A stretch of DNA of 64,000 nt from Athene noctua (lineage: Eukaryota; Chordata; Aves; Strigiformes; Strigidae), in the NCBI RefSeq assembly GCF_965140245.1, contig NC_134052.1, positions 2,852,001 through 2,916,000 on the forward strand, given 5' to 3'. The first letter of the stretch is position 1. The number at the start of each line of letters is the position of its first letter. Made by a program: the position numbers and the translations under genes. Shown here piece by piece: positions 26,991 through 40,229 of this stretch. The notes beneath the pieces are model-generated. The model saw nothing but the letters and a program-made list of their open reading frames with translations, did no database searches and was not told the DNA's origin.

Positions 26991-28332
26991 ATTCCTTTTC
27001 TCATTCACTGCCAAATAAATTATTTCTGGGCGTATTGTCACGAGTAGTTAACCTTCTCTGAGGATGTTTGAACTACAGTTACCCCCAAAAATGAATCACA
27101 TTTTTTTTTCTGTCACTTGGCAAATAGTGCTCACCAATATAATTTTCTCCTACTTGACTTTCTCAGATTAACTAGTTAGTGCCTCTCTGAAGGAAGTGCC
27201 ATGGGCACCACGGCTCCTCGGGTGCAAACCGGTCCCAGCTGGGTGATGCATCCGCTGCCGTGTGCAGGGCCAGGCTCCACATCCCGGATGGTCCTTCCAG
27301 GTCCCCTCTGCCACCGGGGAGCTGTGAGAGCAGAGATGGCCACCAGACCCGAAGGCACCTCTGTCAGGGATGAGATGCTTCATATTATGCAACAACTGCC
27401 AGACTCCTAAAAGCTTCAGCAATAATAGCTTTCATTTGGGATGGATCTTTTTCTCCCTCAGCAAGAAGATCGGGATATCTTTGCATATTGAGGAGATTCA
27501 TGAAGTTTTATTCAGCTCCTACATGTGTGTTGGCAGAGGCAGGGGCAGAGGTTATTGGAAGGAGTTAAATTACTCCCCAGAGTAACCACTTTTAAAAGTA
27601 GCTTGCGAAAGAGCAAAGTACCAACCTTTTATCAGAAAACAAATATAATTTCAATTCATGATGGCAAATACTGGAGACGCCTGGTGTTCCCGTACGTTGG
27701 CCTGCCAAGCCTGTGCCTGTGCTGCCAGCCTCTGCTCAGCGTGTTCAACACTGATGACGGGAATTCGTGGCTGTGGCAGGATAAGCAGCGGGGAAGTAGC
27801 TTAGAAATTTGTCACAGCCTGTCTTACTTTATGTTACTTGAATAGACTTGGGGTTTGTGCTATCAGAGAGAATCCAAAGTTGTTCTTGCAGGTGACCTTA
27901 ATAGTGACAGTAATCTATGGTCGTTTGACACATCTATCCCTCCACGATGATGCAGAGGAATAGCTAATCCTATAAAAAGCAAGCCAAGCTACACAGGAGT
28001 TCTGGAGTTTACCCATGGGGCATTTTTATTTCAGCATTAAGGGTGGGCACCGAAGCCCCCCTCCCAAATTGCCCCCCACTCTTCAAGGGGGCTGGGACAA
28101 GATTTAGTTAAAAGACAGAGCGGTGGAGCCAGCCCTCGCGGAGGAGAACAACACACAACGTCTCTCATTACAGGTGGTTTGCAAGTAACGTGTACCTGGG
28201 ACTGAGCACCCGAAGATCCTCCAGAGATGGGAAGAAACAATAACCCCAAGGGGATGAGGCCGGTTTTCTTGGCAAAGGTCCGGTGGGCAGTTATCTGCAG
28301 CGCAGGGCAGGACGCGGGGATCAGCAACACCT

Positions 28333-28388
28333 GGGAGCACAGCCCCTGGAGTCAGGGAGCACAGCCCCTGGAGTCAGGGAGCACAGCT
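28333..28388 (+). repeat. 22-bp tandem repeat, about 2.5 copies
   Basis: Two identical 22-bp units (28333-28354 and 28355-28376) are followed by a partial third that diverges after about 11 bases. The unit length is not a multiple of three, which argues against a coding role. Perfect identity suggests a recent duplication by slippage. Confidence 0.9.
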
Positions 28389-28417
28389 CACCGCCCACTG
28401 GGCCAGGTGGCTGCGGC

Positions 28418-28581
28418 TTCCTCCACCCCCACCCCTTTATCCTTCTTTTTTCCTTCTTGTACCTACGTTGCCTATCTCCTTCCACATTTTATTTTTTCTT
28501 TCCGGCTAAAATTTTTCCTTTTTCTTTCCACTACACACACAACACTCTTTCTCTTCCTGTTTTGCAACTTTTTTTCTTGCT
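28418..28581 (+). other. Pyrimidine-rich strand tract
   Basis: About 160 bases are strongly biased to C and T on the plus strand, with many TTCTTT and CCTT stretches. Such asymmetry can form triplex DNA or arise from old simple repeats. No splice context was found. Confidence 0.6.
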
Positions 28582-29267
28582 CTGAAAAAAGGGGAGGTGT
28601 AAGTATCTCCCTTTGTCCTAATTTCCTGGTAGGACTGATTTCAGAGCTCCTATTTCTGAGAATTTCTCTCTGTGTTACACATGCACCTGGTACTGATAGA
28701 GATAGAAAGGCACAACCTCTGCAGGGTGGGTGACCTTATACAAGCAGGAAAGTCTTTAGAGTAGTGTATTTTCTTAGGAAATTGTATGAATAATGGTATC
28801 CAAAGTAAGGTTTCTACCAGGATAAGTATTTCAGTGGAAAACTGTTGTGACATATTCTTGAAAGCTGGGAGGAATAGTAAGAAAAAGCACATAAAGAGAC
28901 AGCCAGGGTTACACAGACACTGAAACTGTGTTTTGCCTCCACCTGCCTCCTAACCTTTTGCTCCCTGTCTCCTCCTTCAAGGTCTGTGTCTTGCTTGGTG
29001 CTAATAGAAGGTGTCTCCATTGGGGAAAAGGGCCCTGTTGCTCCAGGCAGATGCTGAAACAGCCTGACAGAAAGAGCTGTAATGGTAAGGCAGGCCCTAG
29101 GACCAAGGCATCCTGTCCCCAGAGCCATCCCTGTCCACATCTGAGAGCCATCTGCAGATCCTGGCACTGCCCACCTCTGGGCTTGCTCTGTCCCTCTCTG
29201 GTTTGCTACTCCTGCCTTTCATCCAGCATCTAGCAGGAATAGATGCCGAAGCACTCTGCCTACAGAT

Positions 29268-29335
29268 GCAGCACCCATGTGCCATTTTTACAGATGGGGA
29301 AACTGAGGCACAGAGATGCAGTTTCTCCCACAACA
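29268..29335 (+). mobile_element. MIR-like SINE fragment
   Basis: The stretch reading roughly TTTTTACAGATGGGGAAACT and then GAGGCACAGAGATGCAG matches the well-known MIR core segment, where a CCCATTTTACAGATGAGGAA-type sequence is followed by CTGAGGCACAGAGAGG. Flanking MIR sequence is too decayed to delimit. MIR-like SINEs are known as rare relics in bird genomes. Confidence 0.55.
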
Positions 29336-32300
29336 GATTGGGGGATCCCATTCCATCAGTTTCATCACTGTGAGTATGGCACTGCCCATCTCAACCTCCG
29401 AAGGTTTAATTTCCAGCTCATGTCTCCTCCATTCAGTGTCCTGGACATGTGGCTGTGCCTCATGCAGGAGTTACTTCTAGAGCAGTTCAGCACAAGCCAA
29501 GGATTTGGGAGTCCTGGGACCTGTTCCCACAGTTCCTGAGAAAAGGGACATGTGTCAGGGCTCATTTCTCTGGTAGGGGACTATAACTCTTACTCCTGTG
29601 CCCCAGCTGGTGGGTCTGTGGAAGCACGAACCTCTGACTGTGCTGTGGTGCCTCCAGAAGCTCAGCTGAGAGCATGAGAGCTATGGGCTGGCTGCTGTAC
29701 GTCAGCACAGAAGGAGACAGGCTCAAACCCCAGTCTTGAAATGCAGCGATTGAGTGGGGTTTGCCTTTACTACCCCTGAACCTCGGGGTGGTCACCACCC
29801 AGAGTGGGGTGGACATGTGAGGGACCATCACTGTTAGGTAGATAACTAGTTACAAAAACTAGTCGCCTTCCTCTGGGGCTCTTTCTGGTGTTTTTTCTAG
29901 CAATTTTGTCAGTGAGCACCAATAGCAATCACATACCCTGTCCCGGCCACTGCTGCCCTGGTCCCCGCAGCTGCCAGCGAGGCACAGCACCCACGGTGAC
30001 AGCCCCACCCTCTCTGTTGCACGTCCCCTGCTCTAACCGCAGGGACGTGTGAACTTCACAGCTTACTTTGACCCATTTAAATGCAGGTGGTTTTCTCAGA
30101 GAGCAGGAGGAGTGATTTCCTCCCGCAGAGCCCCCTGCCCCAGCTCTCCCCGGGAAAGGACAAAATTGCATTTGGGGGGCTGTGGTGCCCGCTGGGAGCA
30201 GCCAGTTGGGGGGCAGAGGTGCAAGGAGCAACATGAGACACGCACAGGCACACACCACTGTGGCCAGATGAAAGAAAAGAGGCACCTGCTCAACTCTGGT
30301 GCTGTTGTCTTGATGCTCCCTCCTCTTTGACATTTTCAGAAGCCCCATCTCCTAGAGACACGTGATTATAAGAGAGGTTCAGGTTTCACTTCTAACAACC
30401 AGACAGTTTGTGCTTCATCGTGACTTTTCTCTGCAAATAAGAACATGACTCAACGGCTCAAAACCAGAAGGAAAATAAGAAGGAACTCCAATTAAAAATG
30501 AAAATCTTGTGACAGTTTGGCTGGTTTGGTGGTTTGGGAACCTCAGAATTTTTTAGCATTTGGGGTTGGCAGTACTCTCAAATTACAGGGAATAACTTGC
30601 CTTTATATAGATTCTTTCATCTGGAGGATCCCAGCCTGCTTCACCAACTAAACCCAGAAATATCACCAGCTCATCACAGCAGCCCATCTGTCCTGTCCAC
30701 TTGAGAGTGCAAGGTGAGACAGGGCTGGCAGAGTGTGGCTGCCTGCTCCCAAATCGGCCAGAGGCTCCCAAACAACCCTCTGCAAGGTGTGGTGGGACCT
30801 TCCCTGGCCACATCTGACCAGCAAAGACTTGCTTTCAGAATCACTGAAAGAACTGGAAGAGGCAAGACAGATGCCAGAGGCAGGGACACTTGGGTGACAT
30901 GCAGAGACTTCGCAGTATGGGTCCCTCTTCCTTCTTGCTCCCTGCGGTCTTCTCTTAAATAGCTGTTTCCAAACCAGGCCATTGCTATTTTGCCAGGACT
31001 AAGAGGATATTGCCTGTTTTCTCAGGCAGGCAGCAAACCTCTAGCAGAAGACTTGATTTTTAGACAAATCTGTCCATGCTTACAGTCACCGAGTTTGAAT
31101 GTGAAAGCTGGGGGATGATCCGTACACTTGGATATAGAAGGCACATGGTATAGAGCTCATTTTAAACACAAGCTTCATACAATAATAACTAATTAGACTA
31201 CAATTTAATCTTAATTTTCTCTGGAGTTTACAACCACTGGAAACTGCCAGACACACACAAAATTCATCATTTCACATAGTTAAGTGATTCAGAGCCTGGG
31301 TGGCTCCCTCCCTACCAACTTGAGGTCAGTAGTTTTGTGACATATATTTTCTACCACATCCAAGGACATGAGAAATCTCTCCAGAAAGTGGGAAAGCGTT
31401 GATGCTAACCACTTCACACAAGAAACTGGTTTCAGGTCAGCCACCAAAGGGCTCTTTAAAGAAATACATCACACCTGGGCAAGGAAGAGGTACCCAGTGC
31501 CAAATGCCAGCACTCCACACTGAAGAGCCCTGGACCAGGGTCTGGAGCATTTTGGAATGCCAATGATGTTAATCCATCCAGTAGCATGGCTCTTCAGTTT
31601 AGCCAGGCTGGTTTGCTCCTGCCTCTTTTAATGGTTGCAGTAGATGCTGGAGCAGGAATCCCATACAGAGTACAATAGTACAATAGACCTGCAGTATATA
31701 ATTATCATGCTGTATCTGCTTTCATATCACAGGTATTTTTAGATGTGTCAGTTTGAAATCTAGGATTTAGTGCACAGAGCCTAATGGATTGTTCTTTCTT
31801 TCTCTCTCTTTTAATGTCAACTCTCAATATGCATGAAGCAGACATAAAAGTACTTTTGTGCAGGTGCTGTGAATCTCTTAGCACAGATGACAAGGGGAGA
31901 TGGTTTTCTAGATTCACTGAGCTTCAGAGAAGACAGGACTCGATGATCCAGCCTGAGATCCTGCATAGCAATAGCTCAGGTTTCACCCACAGCCCCCTCC
32001 ACAAGCCAAGCAGTTCTGTGCATCCTGGGAAAGACTCAAAGGATCTCCCGTCTGCAGAGATGGCTTGTTCCTCCCACGGGGGACCACACTCACGGCTTGC
32101 ACAGCCTAGGAAGAAGAGGGGGAAGTCACTCCAATTCTGTGCAGTCCTGCAAGGCCGCTTGAATTCTGCCTAGCTCAAGTTTGGCAGCATCACAACTGGA
32201 ACCAGAGCAGCCAGCCCCTGAGCAAGAGACCCCTCAGCCAGGTGTCAGGGAGCTCTGCGCAGAGGGCAGTACCTAAAATCCTCCCACCTGCCTGAGGTTG

Positions 32301-35300
32301 GATTTGGTCTCAGAGGCTAGAGCAGAAAAGCTGATCTACTCCAGCCTATGGGCACTTAATCCTGTCTGGAAGCAAAATATTAGCTTGGGCTTGATGCAAG
32401 GATTTCAGCAACCTGCTTGAGCAAGTGTGGTCCATACCTGCTCCCACCAAAGTCATGGTGCATTTTGTAGCATCTCCCCAGAAATGAGTGAACAAAAGAC
32501 TTCTTCATCCCATGGGGCTCAAATGCTCAGAGGCTCCATGGTGAGGTGCCGAGGGAGGACGGCGTGGGTACCAGTCCTCCCTGTAGCTGTGGACCATCAT
32601 GGCGGGATGCATGAAAGAGAAGGAGCAAGAGGGAGCTGCCAGGGGTGAGCTGCTCCTCTACAGATGTCTGTGTGTGCTTTATCTAGTGACACAAGGGGAA
32701 AAATGTAAAAAAAAATAATGGGAAACATTTAACGCGAACCTTTGATTTCTTTACCAAAATAGCATTCCCATAGCATAGTTTTGGGTATGCTCTATCCCAC
32801 TAGGTACTGTTCTCTGGGGGTTTTTGGAAGACACACAAGAAACCCCTTGGTTTGAAAACTGATCTTGTAACAGTCCAGTTGTCTGAATTATACTGAGGTC
32901 ACGGTCTGTCTTTTACACTGCTGATCTCCTACTGCATATGGCCAGTGGACACAAGCTTCAGAGAGATCTATAGAGGTATATAAGCACAGACACATGTTTG
33001 CTTGGCTCACAGAGATGTCCAAAATGCATTAACATGTCATGCAGCTTAAGTTAATACACCTTGCCTTTCAGCAGAGCTTCCCTGTGCCCAGCGTATGCTC
33101 TGCAAACGTAACCCCAGAGCAGGTTCATCCTGGAGGTCCAGGAGGCTTTGCACAGTACGCTCCCGGGGACAGGCACACAGAAACCAAATAGGCATCTACT
33201 CTGAATCACACCAAAGATTGCCATCAAGTAGAGTCCTTATTATGCTGCTGTTTTGCTATGTTTCTCAGTTCAAACTCAAGTAGGAATCAGCCATGCTTTT
33301 ATTAAAATAAAAAAACCCCAACAAAAACCAGCTCAATATCAACACAGCATCAGGGTAAATAAAGGGGCAGCTCTACCTGGCAATTCTAGTACCCGGCACA
33401 CTGGCAATTTTTGATTGTGTGAATGATGCTCTGGGATTTTAGTAAAAGCATAACTGAGACAAAAAGAAAATCCTTCCAAGAAATTTCTTCTTTTCTTTAG
33501 CTATCACTACCATATAACAGAAGACTTTGTGGAAACCAGTAATTCACGGGAACAGATTTTCGAAGTCCCCCTATTAATGCGTTTCAGCCCAAGGTAAACA
33601 ACTCTGTTCTGATAGTTAGCCCCACCCTGTTTGAGGTTGAAGTAAAGCATTTTTTTTCCAGTATGTGGCATTTACTTAATAGCTGTTATCAGGCTATTAT
33701 GAGATCCCCCTTCCACTGCCCACAGCTGTGTGCTGGATGTGTCCCCACAAGTCCCACAACAGAACAAGTCCCCACCCTGCAGAGAGGAGTCACTGAGCAA
33801 ACAAGTAAAGAACAAGGCAATCAAAGATAAGGTGGAGATGGGGGAGGGCTAAAATTCATATTTTCACAAAGACAACAAATGGTGGGAAAACAAATGCATC
33901 TGGAGCAACTTTTGTGTACACTGAAGCACAGTTGGATTTGGCACTTTCTTACTTTGACCTGGAGAGCACTCGGGTGAACTTGTGCTCCAGCACACCAGGA
34001 AGAAGCTTATCTGGGAGGTGCTGGAGCTTAGGTGAGTGAAGACAGTCCCATGAGGTCCTCCTGGGCTGTACTTCATGGTGGCAGGCTGTCCAGGTGGGGA
34101 CTATTTCTGGGAGAACACAGAGCCCAGGGCAATGGATGTGGTAGGACCCAGCTAATGTTGTTCAGCTGCGATGGGGAACAGAAGATAGGTCCCAAACCCA
34201 CCACCGTGCTCCTGGGGTCTGGACCCAGCTTTGCACCTCACCACCCTACAGGACTAGTGTTTGGGCACCAGAGATTCAGAGATGTACCACCAGATGTACC
34301 ATGTTATGCATGATGCCAAGCGCATTCTTTTGGGGAGATAACAATGCCAGTTGGTCTATTTTTAATTCAGTTCCTTGACAGAACATTTAGCCATTCCTCT
34401 TAGAGAAGAATTTTGTAATGGGTTCCTATCATGTCAATTTGGAAAGCGTTCCAGCCTCCCACTACTGAGAAGTGTAAAACTATTGGCAACATATGGCATC
34501 CCCGTGGAGCTATTTAATTGTACAAAGGGCTGCCAAAAGATAAAAAGAGACTCAGAAAAAAAAATACTACAGCTCCGTTCTTCCCCTTTCAGCATCTAAC
34601 AGCAAAACAGCTTGCTAGATTTCCTAAATCCTCTCTCAAACAAAGCTGGGCTGCTGCTTTGGTGGTTAATAAACTGGAGACTCATGGTGTGACCAGGAAT
34701 TTGACTCAAACCCAAGATCTCAGCAGTTGAATTTCGCTACTCCTCGGTGGTGGCCACTGTCCAGTATGGGATATGTGTTCCTCCTTGCCCTGTGGCCCAA
34801 GTGCTTGTGGTGGGGCTCAGCATTGGGTATGGGGGGCTTGTGGGGTAGGATGAGCAGTGGAGGAGGCTGGATTGGACATGGAGCCCAGGAGGTGCAGGTA
34901 GAGTCCCAGGGTGGCTGCCCAGTACTGCTGGGGCTGCGGGTGCCCCTGATACATCTATATCTCAAATCAGACCTCAAGAGAAACATTGCAAAGGCTATTT
35001 CTCAGGGCCTTTGGATATGTTATTTAACAATGCTGTCAAACAAACAGGGGACACATCTCAAGGCTGCCAAGAAGTGATGTCAAATGTATGGTAGTTTTTA
35101 TGACAGCTTGAAAGTTTTTCTTCAGAGGAACTAGCTTTTCAGGAGGAAAAACAGCTTCTGAATATCTGAATGATCTTCAGGCACTGCCTCAATAGGTGTG
35201 GGCATCGCCCCGCTGCACCACCTGCACCCCATGCTGCCCCAGGCTCAGCCCCGTTGGCCCTCACTGTGTACGTGCTGGACCACTCCTGCTCAAGTCTGGG

Positions 35301-36198
35301 GGATCCTGCTTGTTCTTTTGGCCACCAAGGTGTGACAAGGGGCTTGGGCACTTCCCATGCATGGCATAGCACGAGGGTGACCCTGGCTTGGGGACCTCTG
35401 CCCAGGAAAGCCCACCAACACCATCCCTGGGTGCCTTGTACCTTCAGCTGCACCAGCACATCCCTGCACCATGCACAGGCAGGTGCACAACACCCCCCAG
35501 GATGAATCCAAAGTGGAGGATTGCAACACAACTCATTATTTGCTGAGTTCATGGTCCTCCCCAGAAGAAGCCTCAATCCCTTAAGGACTCCCTGGAAGTG
35601 ATGGAAAGCCAATGTTCAAGGGATGAGAATGGCAGTCCTGGGTGGGGTAGGGGCCTCACATTCACCTCTTGGTGAAAATGCTTCTCCTGGCCCACGGAAA
35701 CTTCATGAATGGAGGGAAGAAACTACCCTTGTAAGGGTTGTGGATGTTGGAAATGCATGAAAATGTGCGGGTTGAAAATCCATGTATTAGGTAAAGAGTT
35801 TATGGACACCATGGATGGTGCTCCCACCTGCACAGCCCCTTGCACTGGGGTGAAGAGGACTATCCTTACCCCAAAACTGCTCAAATCTGACAGTGTGGCG
35901 AGCAGCACTGTTCCCCAGGACTGTGCCAGGAGCTAAACACTACAAACATCAAGGAAGAGTTACTGCTCCATGCTGACCATGGCACCTTAAACCCAGTGTC
36001 CTGTTGGGGCCACACACTATGCATGGTGCAGGCCTGAGATGTCGTGGTATGGGACACACCATCCCAGGGTGGACATCACCCGCTCTGCCGGGTGGGCACT
36101 AATCTACTGGACGTGGACAGGAGCAGTCTGGCCACGCCACATCAGGTGGCCCAGGGTCATTCTCAGAGAGAACAGCATCACAGAGACATAAGAGGAAT

Positions 36199-36216
36199 TA
36201 ACAACAACAACAACAA
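36199..36216 (+). repeat. (AAC)n microsatellite
   Basis: About six AAC copies in an A-rich stretch that also holds a 12-A run at 36257-36268. Confidence 0.9.
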
Positions 36217-39200
36217 AAGAATTTCAAAGTACAGAAATCCTAAAACTTCTCTTGGGAAAAAAAAAAAAGCAGGAAAGAAACAAGGGAGGAAGCAAACACC
36301 AAGCCCCATTTGGCTTAGTGAGATAATTCAAGAAATTACTAAACCACAGTTATTCTGCTGAAAATGGAAATCCAACTTTAATTAGTCCTATAAAAGGGAG
36401 CATTGAGGATGGCAGGCAACTCGGGTTAGGAGGAGAGGGGAACTTGAGGCCAAGAGAGATACCCATAGAGAAACAGGCAGCAAGAGATCTTGTTATATCA
36501 GACACTGGAAGACTGCAAGAAAATTTGCAGCACCGTTGAAATGACAGTAAAGAGAAGGGAAGAAAACCACAGAGAAGCTGCATTATTCATCATGAACAGT
36601 ACAAGCCCCACACAGACGTGGCCTGTTCAGGAGTAGAAAAGCCAAAGCTCCATCAGGGTTTTGCAAAGGAACACAAGAGGGAGTTAAGTGAAAAACAAGG
36701 AGAAAAAAACCAACACACAAGGCAGGGAAGGTGTCAGCCAAGATCTCTTAAGATCCTTCAGAAAGAAGAGGTGGAATAGAAACCAAAAATACACAGTCTG
36801 TCACTAAAACCGCCCCCTGTACTGAAAACCTGGAGAGTCACAGACTGCACAGCTGTGTAGGAGAAGGTCTAGGTTTCCCCCCGACTACATGGGCAGTGCA
36901 ATACCTGGAAGACTGGATGACCTGCATACTTCTTCTGGATGGGGAAAAATACATTCAAATGGGTTTGCAGGAAATCTTTTGACTACATTTCTCAAAATCA
37001 ATTTTGACTAATAATTTTCATATCTTCCAGGCCTTAGCTGCAGGTCAGGATGAGTCCTCCTCCCCATCCCTGCCAGGAACACCCTGCTGCTTCTTCTGGG
37101 GGTCTCTCAGACCACCCTCTCCAGGAGCACTAGGACAGTGCAGCTGAGACGGTTCCTTTACTCCTCTCCACTGAGGGGACCTGCTGGCCCTCACTGGACT
37201 GACTGGAAAACTCTGCAGGGAATCCTCATCTCATCCTCATGGAAAATCCCAATAGATCTTTTGCCTGCTTTCTGCTTTTTAGCCAGCGTTCCCTGCCAAT
37301 AAAGGAAGAAATAGCCGGATGGAGATATAAATATCTTGACTGAGATAAAAGATGCCTAAATCCCAGTGACTTTCCTATAATGATCCTAAGTCACTGAGGG
37401 GGTTTTGAAAAAGTTCTCCTGCGGTACTAGCACAGATGTGAGGTTTGGCCTCTGCGGGAGGAAGAAAGCCTGAGTGCATTACTCCACTAAGGACCACTGC
37501 AGCTCCCCATTGGCATGCATTATTTATAGCAGGACTAGCAGTAAATTAGTATCTGATGAGCTCTCAGATTGAGCCTTTGTGTTGGCTCAGTCCCGCTAAT
37601 GCAGCCTATGGAAAATCTTGCTGCACAGAAGCGATGTCACAGGCTCTATCAACAGCACTCACCAAAACTTCCCTGTGCTATTAAGAAGATGATTCTCTGG
37701 TACTGTTTGCAGGAATTGGAGCAAAAGGTGTCACTGTCAATGCCAAGCTGGTCGTTATTTGTGCATGCTGTATTTCATTAGAAAAAGCTTTTTTGCATGG
37801 CAAATAATTAGATCTGTGAGATCAGATAGAAAAAAACACTGTCTAGAAATCATGTTTCTGTTTAATCAGAGGAGTAACAAAGACACATTTGCTGAATGAA
37901 CTCACTTTCTTCTCCTAAGCTGGGCTGGTTCTCATTAGTAAAGGAATTATTTTACTCTGAAGGAAGTCAACAGTTTGAACAAAAACTAAAACTCTTTACT
38001 TGACCAAATACATTTTAAAAAATTGTCTCTCTCCTCCTTCCCTCTTGCATCAGAGCTGACTTGTCATTCCAAAGATGAAGAGTTATGCTGTTATTCTAAC
38101 AGCATTTTGCTTTATGTCATGGGTTGGATTCAGCATCTGGTAATACCATAAATGAGATCTGCACCACATACACTAGCAGGACCAAACAGGAGGGGATCCT
38201 TCCTCCACAGCCCTGATTTACATCACTGTTGCTGTGGTTGGACTGGGCCCCCACACAGAATGGTTCATCAGTAAGGATCCCCCACATACAAAATCAGTAA
38301 CTGGAAAATCTCAAATCAGAGATTGCCAGTGCCATATTTCCCTACTTATATTATGCTCCACTGCATTTCAGCTGTCCCTTTCTGGGGACCACCACTACCC
38401 CAACAGCCCCTGCTTCTTCCTGAGGTGTTTGCTCCCATCTGTCCTGGTCTCATGCTCACTGACATTGACTCTTCCCTTTGTTTCACCCCACATCTCAGCT
38501 CCCCTGGCTCTGTGAAAGATGAGGAGCCCTTCTCAGCACATTATATAAATGGGGACAGCAGAGCACGACCAAGTCCTGCACCTCCCGAGCGAACATGGGA
38601 TTGGGTTGGACATGAGCTGCTGGTTTACCTCAGGCAAAAGCCAGAGATGGGTCCAGGTTTACTGTCACACAGATGTGCCCCCAAACACAGGGGAATATTG
38701 ATTTGTTCTTTTTAACAAGCAGGTCTTGGTTTCATCTCTGTAGATTGGGAAAGTCTTTAACATCTCGACATTTTTCAACGGGATGGGAAAAGCTTCCCTC
38801 TGGACTCTAACATGGAGCTTGTCCCCTAAGATTTCAGTGAAATAATGAACCTCATTAAAAAAAACACAGGAAAAAAGCAATGTTCTAACTCCCTTGTGTT
38901 CCCTTTTACAGACGATGAGGATGGCTGATACAGGAGGCCCTATTTTGCTGCACAACATCTCAGCATGCAACAGGACTCTCTAGAGTATCATCTCTAACAC
39001 TAGCCTACCCTAAAACTGCTTTTTGCTTGTTTGGTTGGTTTTGGTCATTTGAAAGCCATACAGAGACACTGCACTCACAGACACATGAGAAATCTTCAAG
39101 TAGAAGAAATGCAGATGAGAAACCTCAGCTTCTACAGAGGAGTCTTTTTTTAATCAGATCTGAATTGCAATATTAGTAACATAAACTCTTTTAAACATTA

Positions 39201-39375
39201 ACCAAACCACAGGAACCGTGTGTGCAGGAGAAAGGTTGCTAATTAGAAAAGTATCTTGTTTCCTTTTTTATTTTATTGTTGCCATAAGATTTTTCTATAG
39301 GGTGAGTGGAGGAATGAGTTTCTTATTGTTACAAAATAAGAACAGAAGAGAACCTGGCTGCTTTTTCTTCAATTA

Positions 39376-40229
39376 CACAATGATCACAGAATCGTCTAGG
39401 TTGGAAAAGACCTTGAAGATCATCCAGTCCAACCATTAACCTAACATCAACAGTTCCCAACTACACCAGACCCCTCAGCACTAAGTTGACCTGACTCTTA
39501 AACCCCTCCAGGGATGGGGACTCCACCACCTCCCTGGGCAGCCCATTCCAACGCCCAACAACCTGTTCTGTAGAGAAATGCTTCCGAATATCCAGTCTAA
39601 ACCTTCCCTGGTGCAGCTTGAGGCCATTCCCTCTTGTCCTATCTCTTATCACTTGATTAAAGAGACTCATCCCCCCTCTCTGCACCCTCCTGTCAGGGAG
39701 CTGTAGAGGGCCATGAGGTCTCCCCTCAGCCTCCTCTTCTCCAGACTAAACCCCCCCAGTTCCCTCAGCCGCTCCCCAGCAGACCTGTGCTCCAGACGCT
39801 GCCCCAGCTCCAGATTCAAGGTAAAGTCAAGGTAAACAACATCCAGAGCATTTCCCTCATCCAATAAACAGGTCGTCCCGTCGTAGAAGGAGATCAGGTC
39901 TGCCAAGCAGGACCTGCCTTTCATAAACCCAAGCTGACTGGGCCTGAGCATCTGGTTGTCCCACATGTGTTGTATGACGGTACTCAGGATGAGCTGCTCC
40001 GTCAGCTTCCCGGGCACCGAAGTCAAGCTGACAGGCCTGTAATTTCCCAGATCATCCTTCCGACCCTTCTTATAGATGGGCAACACACTGGCCAATTTCC
40101 AATCTGTCAGGACCTCCCCAGTCAGCCAGGACTGCTGGTAAATGCTGGAAAATGGCTTGGTGAGCCCCCCAGCCAGCTCCTTCAGCACCCTCGGGTGTAT
40201 CCCATCCGGTCCCATAGACTTGTGTGTGT
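39376..40229 (-). mobile_element. CR1 LINE, 3' half with partial RT
   Basis: This is the minus-strand 3' part of an avian CR1 retroposon. Read on the minus strand from 40215, a frame of about 182 codons encodes the N-terminal reverse-transcriptase blocks: NYRPVSL at residues 58-64, LGFMKGRSC at 95-103 and YLDF at 128-131. Right after YLDF (about 39811-39822) the sequence jumps to the ERLRELGGFSLEKRRLRG block. The rest of the RT palm, including the catalytic YADD box, is therefore missing, yet the frame stays open. A frameshift follows in a G-run near 39670, and the frame is then resumed to about 39461. The 3' end, next to the TTCCAACC-type tail at about 39376-39440, is typical of bird CR1. 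It cannot be autonomous. Confidence 0.93.
40135..40229 (-). repeat. 95-bp CR1 duplication, copy 1
   Basis: These 95 bases align with 42661-42755 with five substitutions and no gaps. Both copies encode the same CR1 stretch, about 31 residues around MGPDG and HPRVLKELAGGL. This copy is the upstream edge of the 3' half of the split CR1. Confidence 0.95.

Larger units (their letters stand above)
23737..28332. other. Non-coding block with simple repeats
   Basis: It contains a TTTA repeat (25184-25208), a GA repeat (26405-26420), a G-run cluster at 26719-26747 and a T16-C-T9 run (26965-26990). A TATAAATA box-like sequence near 25367 has no gene downstream that I can support. Confidence 0.4.
28582..39375. 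other. Non-coding block
   Basis: Apart from the MIR-like fragment at 29268-29335, an AAC microsatellite (36199-36216) and an A12 run (36257-36268), nothing was recognised. Open frames reach about 157 codons without a family match. GC-rich stretches occur near 30000-30240 and 35190-35520. Confidence 0.35.

Noticed and set aside
31935..31975. Possible CR1 tail motif (GGACTCGATGATCCAGCC)
   Set aside because: Only a dozen bases agree, with no flanking CR1 sequence.
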